DNA of 64,000 nt from Clostridiales bacterium (GTDB lineage Bacteria; Bacillota; Dethiobacteria; Dethiobacterales; Dethiobacteraceae). The translations under genes were made by a program, and so were the position numbers. Numbering within the stretch: position 1 is the stretch's first letter; each line of letters begins with the position of its first letter. Positions 63,825 to 64,000 of this stretch are shown here, in pieces. The notes under the pieces are model-generated. The model was given only the letters and a program-made list of their open reading frames with translations. It did not search any database and was not told the origin of the DNA. The stretch covers positions 83,474 to 147,473 of the forward strand of contig JAGXRM010000008.1 in assembly GCA_018335855.1 (NCBI GenBank). Direction: 5' to 3'.

Positions 63825-64000
63825 TTATTCACATATGGAATTGAGCCATTTCATTAAGCCACCGTCCTCTTCCCACTTAGGTAGCCCTTCGGGTATTAAA
63901 TCCTGATAAGCATTTTCTATTGCTTTTCTTTTCATCTCGCTATCTGCCCTGGCATATACCTCCGTTGTAGAACAATCACTATGACCAAGAAAATCTCTGA
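63825..64000 (-). CDS. Tyrosine recombinase, C-terminal part (runs off the right end)
   Basis: Reverse frame ending at TAA 63825-63827 and open to the window edge (58 codons). It contains the catalytic box RDFLGHSDCSTTEVYARAD, with His of LGH and the nucleophile Tyr in TTEVYA, followed by a typical short C-terminal tail ending NSICE. N-terminal catalytic residues lie outside the window. Second recombinase of the accessory region, oriented opposite to the one at 58851. Confidence 0.85.
   Translation of the reverse strand, partial: RDFLGHSDCSTTEVYARADSEMKRKAIENAYQDLIPEGLPKWEEDGGLMKWLNSICE

Overview
This is a 64 kb chromosomal segment of a Gram-positive, endospore-forming anaerobe, most likely a Clostridia-class Firmicute. 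The support is gene order and content seen directly: rpsU, nfeD-floA, yqfC-yqfD-phoH-pgpH-ybeY-dgkA, cdd-era-recO, T-box-glyQS, ccpN-like-ppsR-ppdK, dnaG-sigA, trmK-nif3 and rnpB. Shine-Dalgarno sites are strong AGGAGG types, GTG/TTG starts are common, and promoters match TTGACA-N17-TATAAT. A genus cannot be named from the sequence alone.

Layout. 1-29.9 kb is core: ribosome and translation (rpsU, ybeY, era, glyQS behind a glycine T-box), membrane-domain proteins (NfeD, FloA), sporulation (YqfC/YqfD), c-di-AMP turnover (PgpH), pyruvate-phosphate dikinase with its regulator and a CcpN-like repressor behind a pair of identical-consensus palindromes, a PhoR/PhoB-type two-component pair, a decayed dGTPase, DNA primase and the primary sigma factor. 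29.9-30.3 kb holds four tRNAs (Asn, Met, Glu, Val). 30.5-35.3 kb is a probable metal-storage or ferrosome-like cluster: a Fur-box promoter, an unknown 233-aa protein, a Gly/His/Tyr-rich repeat protein, a small RPLAVEG-motif membrane protein, a P1B-type ATPase with an N-terminal HMA-like domain and a small partner. It is bounded on the right by a decayed second copy of the tRNA-Glu 3' end, tRNA-Val and terminator. 35.6-38.9 kb carries an acyltransferase and FtsEX with a non-catalytic coiled-coil partner. 39.1-50.4 kb is a sigma-54 island: an activator with PAS domains, three matching 18-bp upstream sites, a perfect -24/-12 promoter, then CoA-transferase, SDR, TRAP transporter, acyl-CoA synthetase, MaoC hydratase and an orphan carboxyltransferase. 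Together these could import an organic acid, activate it to a CoA thioester and degrade it. 50.5-57.6 kb is mixed core (DUF3231 pair, DUF401 permease, NCS2 permease, trmK, nif3, zinc-ribbon protein). rnpB (57.65-58.1 kb) has a P12 arm enlarged by an inverted repeat.

58.5-64 kb is accessory DNA: a tyrosine recombinase preceded by two diverged 82-bp repeats and an abutting mini-ORF, a 110-bp inverted repeat, a primase-like replication protein with a zinc finger, small reverse-strand genes, integrase fragments and a cluster of ATGGTGAG palindromes. It looks like one or more decayed integrative elements.

The best candidate for an undescribed system is the 30.5-35.3 kb cluster. It combines Fur-type control, a P1B ATPase, a repeat protein that could act as a mineral scaffold, and a hairpin that buries the ribosome-binding site of the third gene.
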